Of a stretch of 64,000 nucleotides of DNA, positions 28,980 to 36,220 are shown in pieces. Each line of letters starts with the position of its first letter. Position 1 is the first letter of the stretch. The translations under genes were made by a program, and so were the position numbers. The DNA is from Haloarcula nitratireducens. GTDB taxonomy: Archaea > Halobacteriota > Halobacteria > Halobacteriales > Haloarculaceae. Location of the stretch: positions 372,001-436,000 of the forward strand of contig NZ_RKLT01000004.1 of the NCBI RefSeq assembly GCF_019599505.1, in the 5' to 3' direction. The notes beneath the pieces were generated by a model that searched no databases, was not told the DNA's origin, and worked only from the letters and a program-made list of their open reading frames with translations.

Positions 28980-29107
28980 AAAGCCCGGCTTTCTCGGACT
29001 AATGACGGCTTTTCGAACGGTTGGCTATACCTTCGGTTCTGAACTGTCGTTCCTGTTTATCGGCTGTCCTGTTGTCCAATCGTCCGCGTCGCCCGCAGAC
29101 GGGCGAC
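28980..29107 (+). promoter_or_regulatory. Duplicated control region, copy 1: conserved blocks, TATA and leader hairpin
   Basis: Blocks shared with copy 2 (30346-30473) are AAAGCCCGGCTTT from 28980, a TTCTGAACTGT block near 29038 and GTTTATCGGCT from 29055, with identical 75-base spacing from first to last. GTTTAT is the likely TATA box, predicting a transcript start near 29083. An 8-bp hairpin at 29088-29107 (loop CAGA) would then lie at the very 5' end of the mRNA, eight bases before the ATG. Confidence 0.65.
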
Positions 29108-29115
29108 AGAGAACC

Positions 29116-30261
29116 ATGATACGTACCAAGACACTGGCCGTCTTTCTGGCCATCGCTATGGTCGGGGCGTTCGCCGCGCAGGCGGCGGCCGTCCCCGGCG
29201 TGACAGCACAGCAAGAGACCCCTACAGAGGAGGGGACACCGACCGAAGAAGGAACCGAGACCGGCACTGAAACCGGAACCGAAACCGGCACCGAAGTAGG
29301 TGCCGAGACCGCGAACGCGACGCAGGCCGACAACGAGACGGCTGCGAACGATACAGCCGACAACGAGACGGCCGAGCCCTCGGTCACGTTCGACGATCAG
29401 GAGACCGACGGAACGACGGTGACGGTCAGTAACGTCAGCGTCCCCGAGGGCGGCTTCGTCGTCATCCACGACGAGATCCTCGAACAGGGCAACGCGCTGG
29501 ACAGCACCATCGGCGTCTCGGAGTACCTCGAACCCGGCGAGTACGACAACGTCACGATCACGCTGTACGAGGTGCCCGGCGCGGAGTTCGGTGAGACGGA
29601 CGCCGAAAGCGACACGATGGCCGGTAACGAGACGATGACCGGCAACGAGACCATGACCGGTAACGAGACGATGACCGGCAACGAGACCATGACCGGCAAC
29701 GAGACGACCGTCGGCGAGCAGACCGCGACGCCCGACAACGAGACGACGGGCACCGAGACGGCGGCCGGTAACGAGACGATGGCGGGCAACGAGACCATGA
29801 CCGGTAACGAAACCGGTATGGCTGATAACGCCACGACCGGCACGCAGGCCGAGGACAGCGGCTCGCAGATGCAGCTGACCAGTGACCAGACGCTCACTGC
29901 GATGCTGCACGTCGACAGCAACGACAACCAGACGTTCGACTACGTCAGCACGTTCAGCCTCGAAGACGGTCCCTACGTCGTCGACGGTGAGCCGGTCACC
30001 GACGCGGCGAACGTGACCGTCACCAACGAGAGCGACGGCGCGGGCGCGGCGACCGACGATACCGGTGCCGAGACCGGCACTGAGACCGAGACGGGCACCG
30101 AAACCGGTACTGAGACCGAAACCGGCACCGAGGAGGCCGGCGCGGGAACGACCGAGACGGAGACGCCGGGCGGTGCCGGAGCCGAGGAGACGCCGACCGA
30201 CGGCGGCGCGGCCGTTGGCACGGAGACGGCCACCGGAACGCCCGGTGAGGCGTCCGGCTAA
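29116..30261 (+). CDS. Secreted DUF7282-type protein with low-complexity inserts (paralogue A)
   Basis: A 381-residue exported protein. A Sec signal peptide (MIRTKTLAVFLAIAMVGAF to about residue 33, PGVTAQQE after it) is nearly identical to that of the next gene. A Thr/Glu/Gly-rich spacer follows, then a beta-rich domain (VTFDDQETDGTTVTVSNVSV, FVVIHDEIL, GVSEYLEPGEYDNVTI) that I relate to DUF7282. This domain is interrupted at about residues 168-250 by NETMTG-type hexapeptides and related repeats, then resumes. Another TETGTE-rich tail ends the chain. Many NxT sequons suggest N-glycosylation. The start at 29116 follows the duplicated control region. Confidence 0.75.
   Translation: MIRTKTLAVFLAIAMVGAFAAQAAAVPGVTAQQETPTEEGTPTEEGTETGTETGTETGTEVGAETANATQADNETAANDTADNETAEPSVTFDDQETDGTTVTVSNVSVPEGGFVVIHDEILEQGNALDSTIGVSEYLEPGEYDNVTITLYEVPGAEFGETDAESDTMAGNETMTGNETMTGNETMTGNETMTGNETTVGEQTATPDNETTGTETAAGNETMAGNETMTGNETGMADNATTGTQAEDSGSQMQLTSDQTLTAMLHVDSNDNQTFDYVSTFSLEDGPYVVDGEPVTDAANVTVTNESDGAGAATDDTGAETGTETETGTETGTETETGTEEAGAGTTETETPGGAGAEETPTDGGAAVGTETATGTPGEASG
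29617..29706 (+). repeat. Five 18-bp tandem repeats encoding M(A/T)GNET
   Basis: Five consecutive 18-base units encode MAGNET once and MTGNET four times. Synonymous third bases alternate between units (GGT/GGC, ACG/ACC), giving a 36-base higher-order period. Two further units occur near 29773-29808. Each unit adds one N-glycosylation sequon. Confidence 0.85.
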
Positions 30262-30345
30262 CGTCCGAATCGACGGCGGTTCAGCGGGCCGACTGCCGAA
30301 CGAGCGGGCCGAGACGAGTTAGGGCTCTCCGCTTACCGCAGCGAC

Positions 30346-30473
30346 AAAGCCCGCCTTTCTCCCGCTAATTCTCGCTTAGCCATCAGTTGGGGATTCCTTC
30401 GATTCTGAACTGTCTGAGCCGTTTATCGGCTACCATTCCCTCCTACCGGTCGCGTCGTCTCTCCGAAGACGAC
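30346..30473 (+). promoter_or_regulatory. Duplicated control region, copy 2: conserved blocks, TATA and leader hairpin
   Basis: Same order and spacing as copy 1: AAAGCCCGCCTTT from 30346, GATTCTGAACTGT near 30401 and GTTTATCGGCT from 30421. The hairpin at 30454-30473 (7-bp stem, CTCCGA loop) differs in most stem bases from copy 1 but pairs equally well, so the structure rather than the sequence is kept. It ends ten bases before the ATG at 30484. Confidence 0.65.
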
Positions 30474-30483
30474 AGGATTACTC

Positions 30484-32055
30484 ATGACACGTACCAAGAT
30501 CCTCGCCGTACTTCTCGCGTTGAGTATGTTCGGTGCTGTCACTGTTCAGGGAGCGGCACTTCCCGGCGTGACAGCCCAGCAAGAGGCACCGGACGGACAG
30601 CAAAGCGGACTCGTCGTCGAGTCGATCACGGCTCCGGACAGCGCCGAACCCGGCTCGACCGTGACCGTCGTCGCCGAGGTGAGCAACCCGGGAAGCGCGC
30701 GGACCACGCAGGAAGTCGAGTTCCGCCTCGGCGGTGACGTGGTCGACCGGACGCTCGTGACTCTCGCCGGCGGCGAGAACGCGACGGTCCGGTTCGAGGC
30801 CGACACCGAGGACTTAGACCCCGGCGAGTACCGCCACGGCGTCTACACCGGCGCGAACAGCCAGACCGCCACGCTCGTCCTCTCGGAGTCCTTCGAGATC
30901 GCGGACTTCGACGCGCCGGAGTCGGTCGAAGCCGGTGAACTCGTCACGGTCGACGTCGAACTGGAGAACCCCAACGACTTCGAGACCACGCAGAACGTCT
31001 CGTTCTGGTTCGACGGCAGCCGCGTCGCCAGTGAGGCGATCACCATCGACGACGGCGACGACGAGGACGTGACCTTCAACCTCTCTTCCGAAGGCGTCGC
31101 GCCGGGGACCTACGAACACGGCGTGTTCACCCGAGACGAGGGCGAACTCGCGGAACTCGAGGTCACCGAACCGGGGCCGACGGACGCCTCGGTCGCCTTC
31201 GAGGACCAGGAGTCCGACGGCACGACCGTCACCGTCGACCAGCTGGTGATTCCGAGCGACGGTTACGTGACTATCCACGACGATAGCCTGTTGGAGGGCA
31301 ACGTCGTCGGGAGCGTCATCGGCGTCTCCGAGTACCTCGAAGAAGGGACGTACGAGAACGTCACCGTCACCCTCTACGACGTCGAAGGTGCCGACTTCAA
31401 CGAGACCGAACTGACCGAGAGCGGGACGCTCATCGCCATGCCGCACAACGAGACGACCGGCGACGAGACCTACGACTTCGTCGCCAGCAACGGCACCGAC
31501 GACGGGCCGTTCACCGTCGGCGGCCAGCCGGTGACCGACGACGCGACCGTGACCGTCGCGGGCGCGAACGAGACCGCCGACAACGAGACGGAAGCGCCGC
31601 CCGCCGACAACGAGACGGCAGCGAACGAGACCGCCGACAACGAGACGGCGGCCCCGACCGCGAGCGTGGCGCTCGACGACCAGACGTCCGACGGGACCTC
31701 GGTCACGGTGACCGACGTCTCCGTCTCGGAGGGCGGCTACGTGGTCATCCACGATAGCGGTCTCCTCGACGGAGACGCCGTCGGCAGCGTCGTCGGCGTC
31801 TCGGAGTACCTCGAACCCGGCGAGTACGACGAGCTCACTATCGAACTGTTCGACGTGCCGGGCGCGACGTTCGACCAGACGGAACTGACCGAGAACCAGA
31901 CGCTCATCGCCATGCCGCACCTCGAAGACAGCGGCAACGAGACCTACGACTTCGTCACCAGCGGCGGGAGCGCCGACGCGCCCTACGTCGACGACGAGGG
32001 CGCGGTCACCGACGCGGGGAACGTCACCGTCGCGGCCAACGAGACCGCCGGCTGA
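30484..32055 (+). CDS. Secreted protein with CARDB-like and two DUF7282-type domains (paralogue B)
   Basis: A 523-residue exported protein. The signal peptide MTRTKILAVLLALSMFGAV and the following LPGVTAQQEAP closely match the previous gene. Two CARDB-like beta-sandwich domains lie at about residues 40-135 and 138-230 (SAEPGSTVTVVAEVSNPGS; SVEAGELVTVDVELENPND). Two DUF7282-type domains follow (VAFEDQESDGTTVTVDQLVI near 238; VALDDQTSDGTSVTVTDVSV near 396), split by an NETAANETADNET linker. Probably an extracellular glycoprotein with adhesive or binding roles; function unknown. Confidence 0.78.
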   Translation: MTRTKILAVLLALSMFGAVTVQGAALPGVTAQQEAPDGQQSGLVVESITAPDSAEPGSTVTVVAEVSNPGSARTTQEVEFRLGGDVVDRTLVTLAGGENATVRFEADTEDLDPGEYRHGVYTGANSQTATLVLSESFEIADFDAPESVEAGELVTVDVELENPNDFETTQNVSFWFDGSRVASEAITIDDGDDEDVTFNLSSEGVAPGTYEHGVFTRDEGELAELEVTEPGPTDASVAFEDQESDGTTVTVDQLVIPSDGYVTIHDDSLLEGNVVGSVIGVSEYLEEGTYENVTVTLYDVEGADFNETELTESGTLIAMPHNETTGDETYDFVASNGTDDGPFTVGGQPVTDDATVTVAGANETADNETEAPPADNETAANETADNETAAPTASVALDDQTSDGTSVTVTDVSVSEGGYVVIHDSGLLDGDAVGSVVGVSEYLEPGEYDELTIELFDVPGATFDQTELTENQTLIAMPHLEDSGNETYDFVTSGGSADAPYVDDEGAVTDAGNVTVAANETAG

Positions 32056-32106
32056 CGCCCCTGTCACACGTTCACATTTATACCCCTGGGTGTCCTACCC
32101 CGCCGC

Positions 32107-32766
32107 ATGAAGTTCGTCATCGTCGGCTACGGGCGCGTCGGCACCCGGACTGCACGCATCCTCCAGAGCGAGGGCCACGACCTCGTCATCGTCGAGTCGG
32201 AACGCGAGAAGGTCGAGCGCGCCCGCGACGAGGGCTTTACCGTCGTCCACGGCGACGGGAGCGAGGAATCGGTACTACAGGAGGCGAGCATCGGCAGCGC
32301 CGACGCCATCGGCGCGCTCGCGGGCGACCTGAACACGAACTTCAGCGCCTGTATGATCGCCAAGGAACACGGCTGTCGGACTATCCTGCGAATCGACGCG
32401 GACTACCGCGAGGAGATATACGACAAGTACGCCGCCGACGTCGACGAGATAATCTATCCCGAGCGGCTCGGGGCCGCCGGCGCGAAGACGGCGCTCCTGG
32501 GAGGGGACTTCAACGTCCTCGCGGACCTGACCGAACAGCTCTCCATCGCCAGCGTTCAGGTGCCCGAGGGGTCGCCGTTCGTCGGCAAGCGCGTCGTCGA
32601 GGTGGAGTTGCCCGGCGACGCCCACATCTACGCGCACGGCCGCCACCACGAACCGATGACCATCCCGCTACCGCAGACCGAAATCGAAGCGGGCGACAGC
32701 GTCGCCGTCATGGCCGCGCCGGAGGGACTCGACGCGGTGCGGTCGTCACTCCGCGGCGAGGCGTGA
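32107..32766 (+). CDS. TrkA-family potassium-channel regulatory protein (RCK)
   Basis: A 219-residue cytoplasmic protein with a Rossmann TrkA-N domain (KFVIVGYGRVGTRTARIL, then VIVESEREK and VVHGDGS) and a TrkA-C domain from about residue 140. It should bind NAD(H) or ATP and gate a Trk/Ktr potassium system; no membrane partner is adjacent. A TTTATA box at 32077-32082 lies 27 bases before the ATG, giving a leaderless transcript. Confidence 0.88.
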   Translation: MKFVIVGYGRVGTRTARILQSEGHDLVIVESEREKVERARDEGFTVVHGDGSEESVLQEASIGSADAIGALAGDLNTNFSACMIAKEHGCRTILRIDADYREEIYDKYAADVDEIIYPERLGAAGAKTALLGGDFNVLADLTEQLSIASVQVPEGSPFVGKRVVEVELPGDAHIYAHGRHHEPMTIPLPQTEIEAGDSVAVMAAPEGLDAVRSSLRGEA

Positions 32767-32801
32767 GTCTCCGAGAATCCCTACCGAAGGGGTGCGGTGT
32801 C

Positions 32802-32874
32802 CGGGCGCGCGATGGGAGGATGGGAGAAACCGCCGGAGTAACCGGCGGCGTAAGTGGTCGTCGGTGCGCGCCCG
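32802..32874 (+). other. Possible structured RNA or terminator after trkA-like gene
   Basis: A 9-bp outer stem (32802-32810/32866-32874) encloses a 7-bp hairpin (32830-32836/32842-32848, loop AGTAA). The 5' internal strand contains a tandem GATGGGAG repeat. The region is not coding, lies 35 bases after the trkA-like stop and ends ~94 bases before the next start. No T run follows, so a simple stop signal is not obvious. Strand is arbitrary. Confidence 0.35.
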
Positions 32875-32967
32875 TATCGAGAGAGGAGGAATCCGTCTAC
32901 CATAAACTCCCGTCAGACGGACGGCGGACGGGACGGCTTTTTGCCCCGCGTCTTCCTGTTATCAGAC

Positions 32968-33072
32968 ATGACCTGGGGCGACTTATTCGAACGAGCGAGC
33001 GCACACGAGACGAGCGTCGAGCGAGTCCGAGACAGCCTCCGAACGCGGCGAGCCGCGACCGACGATGAGTGA
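32968..33072 (+). CDS. 34-residue micro-protein upstream of PIN-like gene
   Basis: A 34-residue ORF, MTWGDLFERASAHETSVERV to a charged end, predicted to be one or two amphipathic helices. Its last eight bases overlap the start of the next gene (ATGAGTGA arrangement), which implies coupled translation. I recall similar short WxDLFERA-type leaders before this gene in other haloarchaea, but cannot verify it. It could be the antitoxin-like partner of the PIN-like protein; that is inference. Confidence 0.55.
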   Translation: MTWGDLFERASAHETSVERVRDSLRTRRAATDDE

Positions 33073-33550
33073 CGGCGACGCCTCGCCGGCCCGAGTCGTC
33101 GCCGACGCCGACGTCCTCGCGGCGGACCTGCTGTGCGGGGACGAGGACAACCCGGCCCGCGTTGCCCTTGACCACGTCCGTCGCCACTCGTGGCTGACGC
33201 TGGTCGCCAGCGACCCGCTCCTCGACGACGCCGCGTGGGTCGTTCGGGACCTGAGCGACGCGACTCTCGCCGAGGAGTGGCGCGAGCGCATCGAACGCGA
33301 GCGAGAAGCGGTCGAGCATCCCGAGGGCGATCACCCGGCGCTGGCCTCGGCCTATCGCGGCGACGCCGCTCACCTCCTCACCTACGACGAGGACCTCCGG
33401 AGCGCGGAGACCGGCCTCTCGATCAAACCCCACATGCAGGTGAGCGTCCGCCCGCCGGACGCCTTCGCGAACCTGTTCGACGCTCAGTCGCTGTACGAGG
33501 CCGTCGAGGGCGGTGAGTACCCCGGCCCCGACCGGGACCCGCGAGCGTGA
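33065..33550 (+). CDS. PIN-like domain protein (DUF7384-type)
   Basis: A 161-residue protein with the layout of a PIN-like nuclease domain: an early acidic strand end (VVADADVLAADLL), a middle helix pair, a late acidic strand (HLLTYDEDLRS) and a terminal strand with a PPDAFANLFDA helix, as in DUF7384 annotations. Acidic residues D13, D15, D106 and D108 or near them could bind metal. It is coupled to the preceding 34-residue ORF. RNA cleavage is plausible but unproven. Confidence 0.65.
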   Translation: MSDGDASPARVVADADVLAADLLCGDEDNPARVALDHVRRHSWLTLVASDPLLDDAAWVVRDLSDATLAEEWRERIEREREAVEHPEGDHPALASAYRGDAAHLLTYDEDLRSAETGLSIKPHMQVSVRPPDAFANLFDAQSLYEAVEGGEYPGPDRDPRA

Positions 33551-33560
33551 CCGTTCGCGC

Positions 33561-34367
33561 TCACCGCCCGCCGTTGACCCACGCGGCCACTCGCCGGACG
33601 ACCCGCCGCGGCGCGACCCGACCGATCAGGTCCACGACGCGCATCGCTCGGCTCGGAATCACGACCGTTTCGCCGGCCATCAAGCCCTCGTAAGCCGCGC
33701 CGGCGACGGCCTCGGGCGTGTTCGACGTGATCGACCCGACCGTCGAGTCGCCCATCCCCGCTCGGGACTGGAACTCCGTCTCGACCGGGCCGGGACACAG
33801 CAGCGTCACGTCCACCGTCCCGCGCAGCTCCTCGGCGACGGCCTCGGTGAAACTGTTGACGTAGGCCTTGCTGGCGTAGTACCCCGCGAGGTTCGGTCCC
33901 GGTTGGAATCCCGCGACCGAGCCGACGTTCAGTATCTTCGGCGTCCCGTCGCTGTCCTCGAACTCGTCGAGGAACAGCCGGGTGAGTTCGACGGGGAGGA
34001 CGACGTTCAAGCGCAGCTGCGTCCGCTCGCCGTCGAGATCGCTCTCGGCGAACGGGCCGTACGTGCCGACGCCGACGTTGTTGACCAGGATATCCACGTC
34101 GAGGCCTCGGTCGACCGCTTCGTCCCGGAGGTCCTCGGCGGCCGACGCCCGGTCGAGGTCCATGGCGATCGGCTCCGCGGTCGCTCCTTCCCGTTCCAGT
34201 TCCTCGGCCAGCGATTCGAGGCGTTCCTCGCGGCGGGCCACCAGCACCACGTCGTGGCCGTGCGCGGCGAACTCGCGAGCCAATGCCCTCCCGATACCCG
34301 CCGACGCGCCCGTGATCAAGGCCGTTCCCGGACCGTCGTCTGTCAGCCGAACGTCTGCCTCGCTCAT
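33561..34367 (-). CDS. SDR-family oxidoreductase
   Basis: A 268-residue classical short-chain dehydrogenase. It has the cofactor motif TALITGASAGIGRALAREFA, NNVGVGTYGPF, the catalytic Ser in NVGSVAGFQ and the YASKAYV Tyr-Lys pair. It resembles the DltE/YqjQ group. ATG 34367 is chosen; a GTG five codons upstream is possible. The DNA around this start repeats the 3' end of the rdgB-type gene (see 34368-34512). Confidence 0.88.
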   Translation of the reverse strand: MSEADVRLTDDGPGTALITGASAGIGRALAREFAAHGHDVVLVARREERLESLAEELEREGATAEPIAMDLDRASAAEDLRDEAVDRGLDVDILVNNVGVGTYGPFAESDLDGERTQLRLNVVLPVELTRLFLDEFEDSDGTPKILNVGSVAGFQPGPNLAGYYASKAYVNSFTEAVAEELRGTVDVTLLCPGPVETEFQSRAGMGDSTVGSITSNTPEAVAGAAYEGLMAGETVVIPSRAMRVVDLIGRVAPRRVVRRVAAWVNGGR

Positions 34368-34512
34368 CGCTCGGCGTACCACTCACCGAGTTTTCGCGGT
34401 TCGGGTTGCGACGCCGTCGCTTCGCTCCGTCGTTGCGACTTCCGAAAGACGCGGCCGCGTCTTTCGACGGCTGCCTCGCTACCGCTCGGCATACCACTCA
34501 CCGAACTTCGAA
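34368..34512. repeat. Palindromic insert bounded by copies of the rdgB gene tail
   Basis: Bases 34483-34512, the end of the rdgB-type gene, recur at 34368-34397 with one mismatch in the first 22 bases and more divergence after. Between the copies lie about 85 bases with a perfect 24-bp palindrome at 34443-34466 and TTCGCTCCGTCGTT-type motif sequence. Copy 1 abuts the SDR start codon. This repeats the pattern seen at 2313-2473. Confidence 0.7.
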
Positions 34513-35129
34513 AGCGCCCGTCCGCGGTGGGAGACCGCGTTCTTCTCTTCGGTACTCATTTCGGCGAACGTGGTGCCGTCGTGCTCGAAGATCGGGTCGA
34601 AACCGAAGCCGCCGTCGCCGCGCGGTGCGACGATCTCGCCGGGCACGCGCCCCTCGAAGAGCTTGACCGGCAGCGCGTCGTCGCCGCTTCGGACCTGCTC
34701 GTCGGTGGTCGCCGCGCCGCGGTCGCCCGCGTCGAGGTCCTGTCCCCGCCGCTCGTCGCGGTCCACCGGGTCTGGGGTCGCCGCGAACTCCTCGCCGTCG
34801 CAGTAGGCGATGACCGTCTTGAACGCCGCCGCGCGGTCGTCCTCGGGTTCGGTCATCCGCCAGACCCGTTCGACGCCGACGGTGTCCTCGACGTAGGAGG
34901 AATAGGGTCCCGGAAAGCCGTCGAAGGCATCGACGAAGAGGCCGGCGTCGTCGACGATGACCGGCCCGTCGGCCGCGCGGTAGGCCGCCCGCGCGCCGTT
35001 AGCGGCGACCGTTCCGAGGTCGTCAGCCTGTATCTCGGGGTAGTCGAAGTCGAACTGGACCACCTCGTCGTCTAAGTACTCGGTGGCCTCCCGGACCTTC
35101 CCGGGGTTGGTCGTCACGAAGTTGAGCAT
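34479..35129 (-). CDS. rdgB: XTP/dITP pyrophosphatase (HAM1/RdgB)
   Basis: A 216-residue house-cleaning pyrophosphatase that removes deaminated purine nucleotides. Motifs are FVTTNPGKVREA at the start, VDDAGLFVDAFDGFPGPYSSYV, and the C-terminal GDGGFGFDPIFEHDGTTFAEMS plus SHRGRALSKFGEW. About 35 acidic, Gln/Arg-containing residues are inserted after CDGEEFAATPDP before LPVKLFEG, making the protein longer than usual. Confidence 0.93.
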   Translation of the reverse strand: MLNFVTTNPGKVREATEYLDDEVVQFDFDYPEIQADDLGTVAANGARAAYRAADGPVIVDDAGLFVDAFDGFPGPYSSYVEDTVGVERVWRMTEPEDDRAAAFKTVIAYCDGEEFAATPDPVDRDERRGQDLDAGDRGAATTDEQVRSGDDALPVKLFEGRVPGEIVAPRGDGGFGFDPIFEHDGTTFAEMSTEEKNAVSHRGRALSKFGEWYAER

Positions 35130-35175
35130 ACCGACACACCGCGAGCGGTGCCAAAAGAGGCGTCGAAACGTCTCC

Positions 35176-35451
35176 TCAGTCGACGACGACTTCGACCGGT
35201 TCGTCGGCCTCGTCGTCCTCGAACTCCTCGCTGTCGCCGCCGCGTTCGAGATAGAGCATCACGCCGGCGACGAGGAGGACGACCCACGCGCGCCAGTTGG
35301 CGAGGTTCAGCGTGTAGCCGATCCCGAAGGGCTTCTCGACGAGCATCCCGTCACCAGGCTGCCAGTACGAGGAAACGAGCCGCTTGAGACTCGGTCGCTC
35401 GAAGTTGTACGGGACTCCGAACAGGCTCCCAGACTGCGGTTTGTCTGCCAT
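35176..35451 (-). CDS. DUF5808-type small membrane protein
   Basis: A 91-residue protein. The N-terminal GVPYNFERPSLKRLVSSYWQPGDGMLVEKPFGIGYTLNL (cut here to its core YNFERPS) matches the DUF5808 pattern of a soluble stretch followed by a membrane helix (WRAWVVLLVAGVMLYL). The tail is very acidic. Function unknown. A TTTAAC box about 28 bases upstream fits leaderless expression. Confidence 0.72.
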   Translation of the reverse strand: MADKPQSGSLFGVPYNFERPSLKRLVSSYWQPGDGMLVEKPFGIGYTLNLANWRAWVVLLVAGVMLYLERGGDSEEFEDDEADEPVEVVVD

Positions 35452-35507
35452 GTCCGGCCTTACTCGCCCGGACGTTAAACCCTTTATCCCGACCTTTTTC
35501 TTCGTTG

Positions 35508-35682
35508 GGTCGCCTTCGGCGACCGCGCCTCGAAAAACGTCGACGAAAAAGGCCGGAAGACGCGCCTCCGGCGCGCTTCCGGGGAACCGGCGGCGGAGCC
35601 GCCGGATGCTCTGAGGTAAGTCTATCCTTCCCCGTTTTCGTGAGCGGAGCGAACGAAAGCTCGTCAGAGCGGAACTCTGACG
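35508..35682. repeat. Cluster of four short GC-rich hairpins
   Basis: Between two minus-strand genes lie four inverted repeats: 35508-35524 (7-bp stem, TTC loop), 35553-35582 (13-bp stem with one bulge, TCC loop), 35587-35605 (8-bp stem, GGA loop) and 35662-35682 (8-bp stem, 5-base loop). A GAGCGAACGAAAGCTC motif lies between the third and fourth. No coding signal is seen in 35452-35749. Confidence 0.6.
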
Positions 35683-35749
35683 GTGGGTCGTCGCACGGAG
35701 CGCGCTCCCGGCCACCGCGTACCGCTCCGCCGTTGTCCGCTCGCTCTCG

Positions 35750-36166
35750 TCACTCCACGGCGGTCAGATACACCGCGACCATCGCGAGGGCGATGCCGGT
35801 GACCTTGCGCGCGGTCAGCGACTCGTCTAAGAAGGCGATGCCGATGATGGAGCTCGTGGCGATGAACATCCCGAAGACGGGGACGACGACGCTGATGGGG
35901 CCGGCCGCCAGCGCGCGGTAGTACGCGATGATGCCGACGGCGAGCGCGATGCCCGCGCCGTAGGCGTACACCGCTTTGGAGTGCGTGAGATAGGGGGTGA
36001 CGGAGACGTCCGAGAGGATCACGACGACGACGACGACGGTGATGAGAATCCCGTTGGAGATGAGCAGCACGACGTTGCTGGGGAGGTCGGCGGTCGCCAC
36101 CTTCACCAGTGGCGGGACCAGCGAGTAGGCGAGCAACGCCACCACCGCCCACGCGAGATAACGCAT
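35750..36166 (-). CDS. Half-size EamA/DMT-family transporter
   Basis: A 138-residue membrane protein with five predicted helices, i.e. one EamA repeat rather than the usual ten-helix pair. The typical helix-4 pattern GPISVVVPVFGMFIATSSIIG, then DESLTARKVTGIALAMVAVYL, is clear. Such half-size members act as dimers, like small multidrug resistance proteins. Substrate unknown. ATG 36166 (MRYLAW) is preferred over the start nine codons earlier. Confidence 0.82.
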   Translation of the reverse strand: MRYLAWAVVALLAYSLVPPLVKVATADLPSNVVLLISNGILITVVVVVVILSDVSVTPYLTHSKAVYAYGAGIALAVGIIAYYRALAAGPISVVVPVFGMFIATSSIIGIAFLDESLTARKVTGIALAMVAVYLTAVE

Positions 36167-36220
36167 GTTCGAGGACCGGTGGACGAGCGCCAAGAGTGTT
36201 TGCGTTGCGGCCGACCCGGA

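Noticed and set aside
29617..29808. Regular repeats considered as a CRISPR array
   Set aside because: Units are 18 bases without spacers, are in frame and encode NETMTG hexapeptides in a secreted protein.
32802..32874. tRNA gene
   Set aside because: The length and closing stem fit, but there is no T arm with GGTTC or D arm, and the central loop is too short.
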